From an uncultured Collinsella sp. (GTDB lineage: Bacteria > Actinomycetota > Coriobacteriia > Coriobacteriales > Coriobacteriaceae): 7,544 nt of DNA. The notes beneath the pieces are model-generated. The model had not been told where the DNA came from, did no database searches, and saw only the letters and a list, made by a program, of their open reading frames with translations. A program made the position numbers and the translations under genes. Where the stretch lies: assembly GCA_900551635.1 (NCBI GenBank), contig URWQ01000061.1:1-7544 (forward strand), read 5' to 3'. Positions 5,402 to 7,544 of the stretch are shown piece after piece (position 1 is the stretch's first letter; each line of letters begins with the position of its first letter).

Positions 5402-7544
5402 ATGGTCTCTCGTATCTACGTGGAGAAGAAACCCGGGTTCGACGTCGAGGCTCAGCAGCTCAAGGGCGAGCTGACCGAGATTCTCGGCATCAAGGGCATC
5501 GAGGCCCTGAGGATCATCAACCGCTACGACGTCGAGGGCATCGACGAGGAGCTTTTCCGCTCCTGCGTGCCGACCGTCTTTAGCGAGCCCCAGGTCGATG
5601 TGACCTACGACGAGCCCCCCGCAAGCGATGGCGCCGTCTTTGCCGTCGAATTCCTGCCTGGCCAGTTTGACCAGCGCGCCGACTCCGCCAGCGAGTGCGT
5701 GCAGCTCATCAGCCAGGGCGAGCGCCCCGCCGTGCGCTCCGCCAAGGTCTATATGCTCTCGGGCGCTCTGGACGAAGCCGCCATCGAGGCCATCAAGCAC
5801 TACGTGGTGAACCCCGTCGAGGCGCGCATCGCCTCGCTCGACCTGCCCGAGACGCTGTACATGGAGACCCCCGAGCCCCAGCCCGTCGAGGTGCTCGACG
5901 GCTTCCGCGAGCTCGATGAGACCGGCCTTGCCGCCTTTATTTCTGAGCGCGGCCTTGCCATGGACGAGGCGGACATCGCCTTCTGCCAGCAGTACTTCCG
6001 CGATGAGGATCGCGACCCCACCATCACCGAGATCCGCGTGATCGACACCTATTGGTCCGACCACTGCCGCCACACCACCTTCGGCACCGTCCTGGATGAC
6101 GTGACGATCGACGACGCCGTGGTGCAGCAGGCCTTCGACCGCTACATGGAGATGCGCCACGAGCTCGGTCGCGACGCCAAGCCCGTCTGCCTCATGGACA
6201 TGGGCACCATCGGCGCCAAGTACCTCAAGAAGACCGGCGTCATGACCGATGTCGACGAATCCGAGGAGATCAACGCCTGCACCGTCAAGGTGAAGGTGGA
6301 TGTGAACGGCCATGACGAGGATTGGCTGTTCCTGTTCAAGAACGAGACGCACAACCACCCGACCGAGATCGAACCGTTCGGTGGCGCGGCCACCTGCATC
6401 GGCGCGTCGTCGTTGGGTGGTGCGGCACCCTGCATCGGCGGTTGCATCCGCGACCCGCTTTCCGGCCGTTCCTACGTGTATCAGGCGATGCGTGTGACCG
6501 GTGCCGCCGATCCGACCGTGCCGGTTTCCGAAACGCTTGAGGGCAAGCTCCCCCAGCGTAAGCTCGTCACCACCGCCGCGGCCGGCTATTCCTCCTACGG
6601 CAACCAGATCGGTCTGGCCACCGGCCAGGTGGATGAGATCTACCATCCGGGCTATGTGGCCAAGCGCATGGAGGTCGGCGCGGTCGTGGCCGCGACTCCG
6701 GCCGATCATGTGCGCCGCGAGACCCCGGCTCCGGGCGACAAGGTGATCCTGCTCGGCGGCCGTACCGGTCGTGACGGCATCGGTGGTGCCACCGGCGCTT
6801 CCAAGGCGCATAACGTCGAATCGCTGGAGCTTGACGGCGCCGACACCGCGCCGATATCGTGCAACAAGTCCACCGAGGTCACGATCATCGCGGCCGACGG
6901 CTCCGTCAATGCGCTGAGCGATTCTGCCGAGAACAACGACGACGAGTATCCCGAGAACGAAAACGCCGAAAACGCAGTCATAAAGTGCAAGGACGGCTCG
7001 AACGTCACGCTGTGCGGCACAGGCACGATAAACATCACCGCAAGCGGCAAAAACGGCATCAAATCCGGCGCCACGACCGACGCCGAGGGCGAAGCCACAC
7101 TGACGATAAAGGAGCTGACACTTAACATTTCAGCTCCTGTAAACGATGCGATAAACGCAGAACAGCTTTTAAATATTGAAAGCGGCACGCTTAATATTTC
7201 CGCCGCCGACGACGCAGTTCACAGCGATCTCGCCCTCAACATCGGAGCCGACGGGACCGACGGGCCGACGATAAACATATCCGAATGCTATGAGGGGCTT
7301 GAGGCCGCCGAGCTTAACGTCCTGTCGGGCAACATTTCAATCATGTCATCCGACGACTGCCTGAACGCGGCAAACTCCGACCTTGGAAGCTATGATTTTG
7401 CCATGAACATCTCGGGCGGCACGATAAACGCCTATTCGAGTGAGGGTGACGGCTTTGACTCAAACGGCGATCTGAATATCTCCGGCGGAATCATCGCCGT
7501 GTGGACGGCAAACAGGGCCGACAACCAGCCGCTCGATGCCGACG
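5402..7544 (+). CDS. purL: Chimeric open frame: PurL (FGAM synthase) N-terminal 40% joined in frame to a Cthe_2159-like domain; open at the window end
   Basis: One frame without a stop covers 714 codons and runs off the window. The ATG at 5402 is preceded by AGGAAGG (nine bases). Residues 1 to about 478 are phosphoribosylformylglycinamidine synthase of the long single-chain type, which makes FGAM from FGAR, ATP and glutamine in purine synthesis. Seen motifs: WSDHCRHTTF (218-227), NETHNHPTEIEPFGG (314-328), IRDPLSGRSYVYQAMRV, and GGRTGRDGIGGATG (452-465). The family is about 1,240 residues, so the second half of the synthetase core and the whole C-terminal glutaminase are missing. From about residue 477 the frame instead encodes a Cthe_2159-like parallel beta-helix. 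Codon style changes twice, near 6300-6365 and near 6830, and a 12-residue duplication lies at 335-346. As written PurL could not be functional. A chimeric assembly is more likely than a real fusion. Confidence 0.85.
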   Translation, partial: MVSRIYVEKKPGFDVEAQQLKGELTEILGIKGIEALRIINRYDVEGIDEELFRSCVPTVFSEPQVDVTYDEPPASDGAVFAVEFLPGQFDQRADSASECVQLISQGERPAVRSAKVYMLSGALDEAAIEAIKHYVVNPVEARIASLDLPETLYMETPEPQPVEVLDGFRELDETGLAAFISERGLAMDEADIAFCQQYFRDEDRDPTITEIRVIDTYWSDHCRHTTFGTVLDDVTIDDAVVQQAFDRYMEMRHELGRDAKPVCLMDMGTIGAKYLKKTGVMTDVDESEEINACTVKVKVDVNGHDEDWLFLFKNETHNHPTEIEPFGGAATCIGASSLGGAAPCIGGCIRDPLSGRSYVYQAMRVTGAADPTVPVSETLEGKLPQRKLVTTAAAGYSSYGNQIGLATGQVDEIYHPGYVAKRMEVGAVVAATPADHVRRETPAPGDKVILLGGRTGRDGIGGATGASKAHNVESLELDGADTAPISCNKSTEVTIIAADGSVNALSDSAENNDDEYPENENAENAVIKCKDGSNVTLCGTGTINITASGKNGIKSGATTDAEGEATLTIKELTLNISAPVNDAINAEQLLNIESGTLNISAADDAVHSDLALNIGADGTDGPTINISECYEGLEAAELNVLSGNISIMSSDDCLNAANSDLGSYDFAMNISGGTINAYSSEGDGFDSNGDLNISGGIIAVWTANRADNQPLDAD
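6311..6828 (+). other. Middle PurL segment with foreign codon style
   Basis: Within the same frame, proline codons switch from CCC in 5402-6340 (12 CCC, 1 CCG, 1 CCT) to CCG in 6341-6828 (9 CCG, 2 CCC), and GGT and GAA become more common. The protein stays PurL throughout. CCG preference with GC-rich coding would suit Bifidobacterium, another common gut actinobacterium, but that assignment is inference. The left boundary cannot be placed exactly because it lies in the strongly conserved NETHNHPTEIEPFGG region. Confidence 0.55.
6380..6439 (+). repeat. Imperfect in-frame direct repeat in the conserved PurL motif
   Basis: Two 24-base copies (6380-6403 and 6416-6439) encode GGAATCIG and GGAAPCIG with three base differences, separated by GCGTCGTCGTTG (Ala-Ser-Ser-Leu). 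The unit is 36 bases. In known PurL proteins of this type GGAATCIGG runs straight into (A/C)IRDPLSGR, so twelve extra residues (335-346) are inserted in a near-invariant part of the synthetase core. Confidence 0.8.
6824..6846 (+). other. Junction between PurL and the beta-helix coding sequence
   Basis: The frame reads ...AHNVES-LELDGAD-TAPISCNKSTEV. LELDGA is expected in PurL, where an EVQKGNAP-like motif should follow. A leucine-rich strand ending LDGAD is equally typical of Cthe_2159 proteins just before an alternating strand such as TAPISC. The swap therefore sits at a point of short shared sequence. Both base composition and codon use change here. Confidence 0.7.
6829..7544 (+). other. 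Cthe_2159-like carbohydrate/calcium-binding beta-helix segment, both ends missing
   Basis: About 238 residues (477-714 of the open frame) resemble the Carb-bd_Cthe_2159 family (Pfam PF14262), secreted or surface-attached right-handed beta-helices of gut and cellulolytic Clostridia that bind calcium and acidic polysaccharide. Evidence: repeated short coils such as GSGTINITA-like GTGTINITASGKNGIKSG, LNIESGTLNISAADDAVHSD, LNVLSGNISIMSSDDCLNA, MNISGGTINAYSSEGDGFDS and LNISGGIIAVW. Asp pairs at coil turns (AADDAVHSD, SSDDC, GDGFDSNGD) match the calcium sites of the family. Its own start codon and signal peptide are absent, and the C-terminus lies past the window. Eight ATA isoleucine codons occur here and none in the PurL part, pointing to a clostridial (Bacillota) source. 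Confidence 0.72.

Noticed and set aside
5384..6811. Minus-strand open frame of 475 codons opposite purL
   Set aside because: Its sequence mirrors purL codon structure, is rich in Gly/Ala/Val/Leu/Asp/His and matches no family; it also spans the codon-style switch without any domain of its own.

Overview
The window looks like a gut metagenome contig from a Coriobacteriia-type actinobacterium close to Collinsella. This is inferred from gene content and style: GC-rich coding with proline CCC and isoleucine ATC dominant, AAGGAG-type ribosome sites, and the mix of Tat-type lipoprotein binding proteins, an ACT-domain homoserine dehydrogenase and a long-form PurL. No 16S or tRNA is present to fix the taxon.

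Layout, left to right. Positions 1-412 (minus) hold the 5' part of a branched-chain amino acid ABC-transporter substrate-binding lipoprotein, cut by the window edge. A 269-bp gap follows with an AT-rich stretch, leader hairpins and a weak terminator. Positions 682-1848 (minus) hold a complete paralogue of the same binding protein. The two probably arose by tandem duplication, and both carry a hairpin just upstream of the ribosome site. A divergent 253-bp intergenic region, with a perfect 12-bp palindrome next to a -10-like box, separates this pair from homoserine dehydrogenase (hom, 2102-3445, plus). hom ends at a strong bidirectional terminator shared with a convergent CPA2-type cation:proton antiporter (minus, ending at 3655), whose start codon is uncertain. 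The gap between them also holds a second long stem-loop with an alternative pairing. The antiporter is divergent from purL.

From 5402 to the right edge one uninterrupted plus-strand frame runs for 714 codons, but it is a mosaic. Its first ~310 codons are PurL (FGAM synthase) in the same codon style as the rest of the contig. The next ~165 codons are still PurL but in a different codon style (proline CCG instead of CCC), with an in-frame 36-bp duplication inside the most conserved PurL motif. The last ~238 codons are a Cthe_2159-like calcium/carbohydrate-binding beta-helix with ATA-rich, clostridial-style codon use. The PurL-to-beta-helix switch falls at a short stretch (LELDGAD) plausible in both families. 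The simplest reading is a chimeric assembly joining three gut organisms at short shared sequences. A real gene fusion is possible but would leave PurL without most of its catalytic domains.

Functionally the genuine part is housekeeping: amino-acid uptake (two binding proteins), the aspartate-family branch point (hom), ion/pH homeostasis and purine synthesis. I see no mobile element, CRISPR array, RNA gene or defence system, and no convincing novel multi-gene system. The most notable item is the chimeric frame at the right end.
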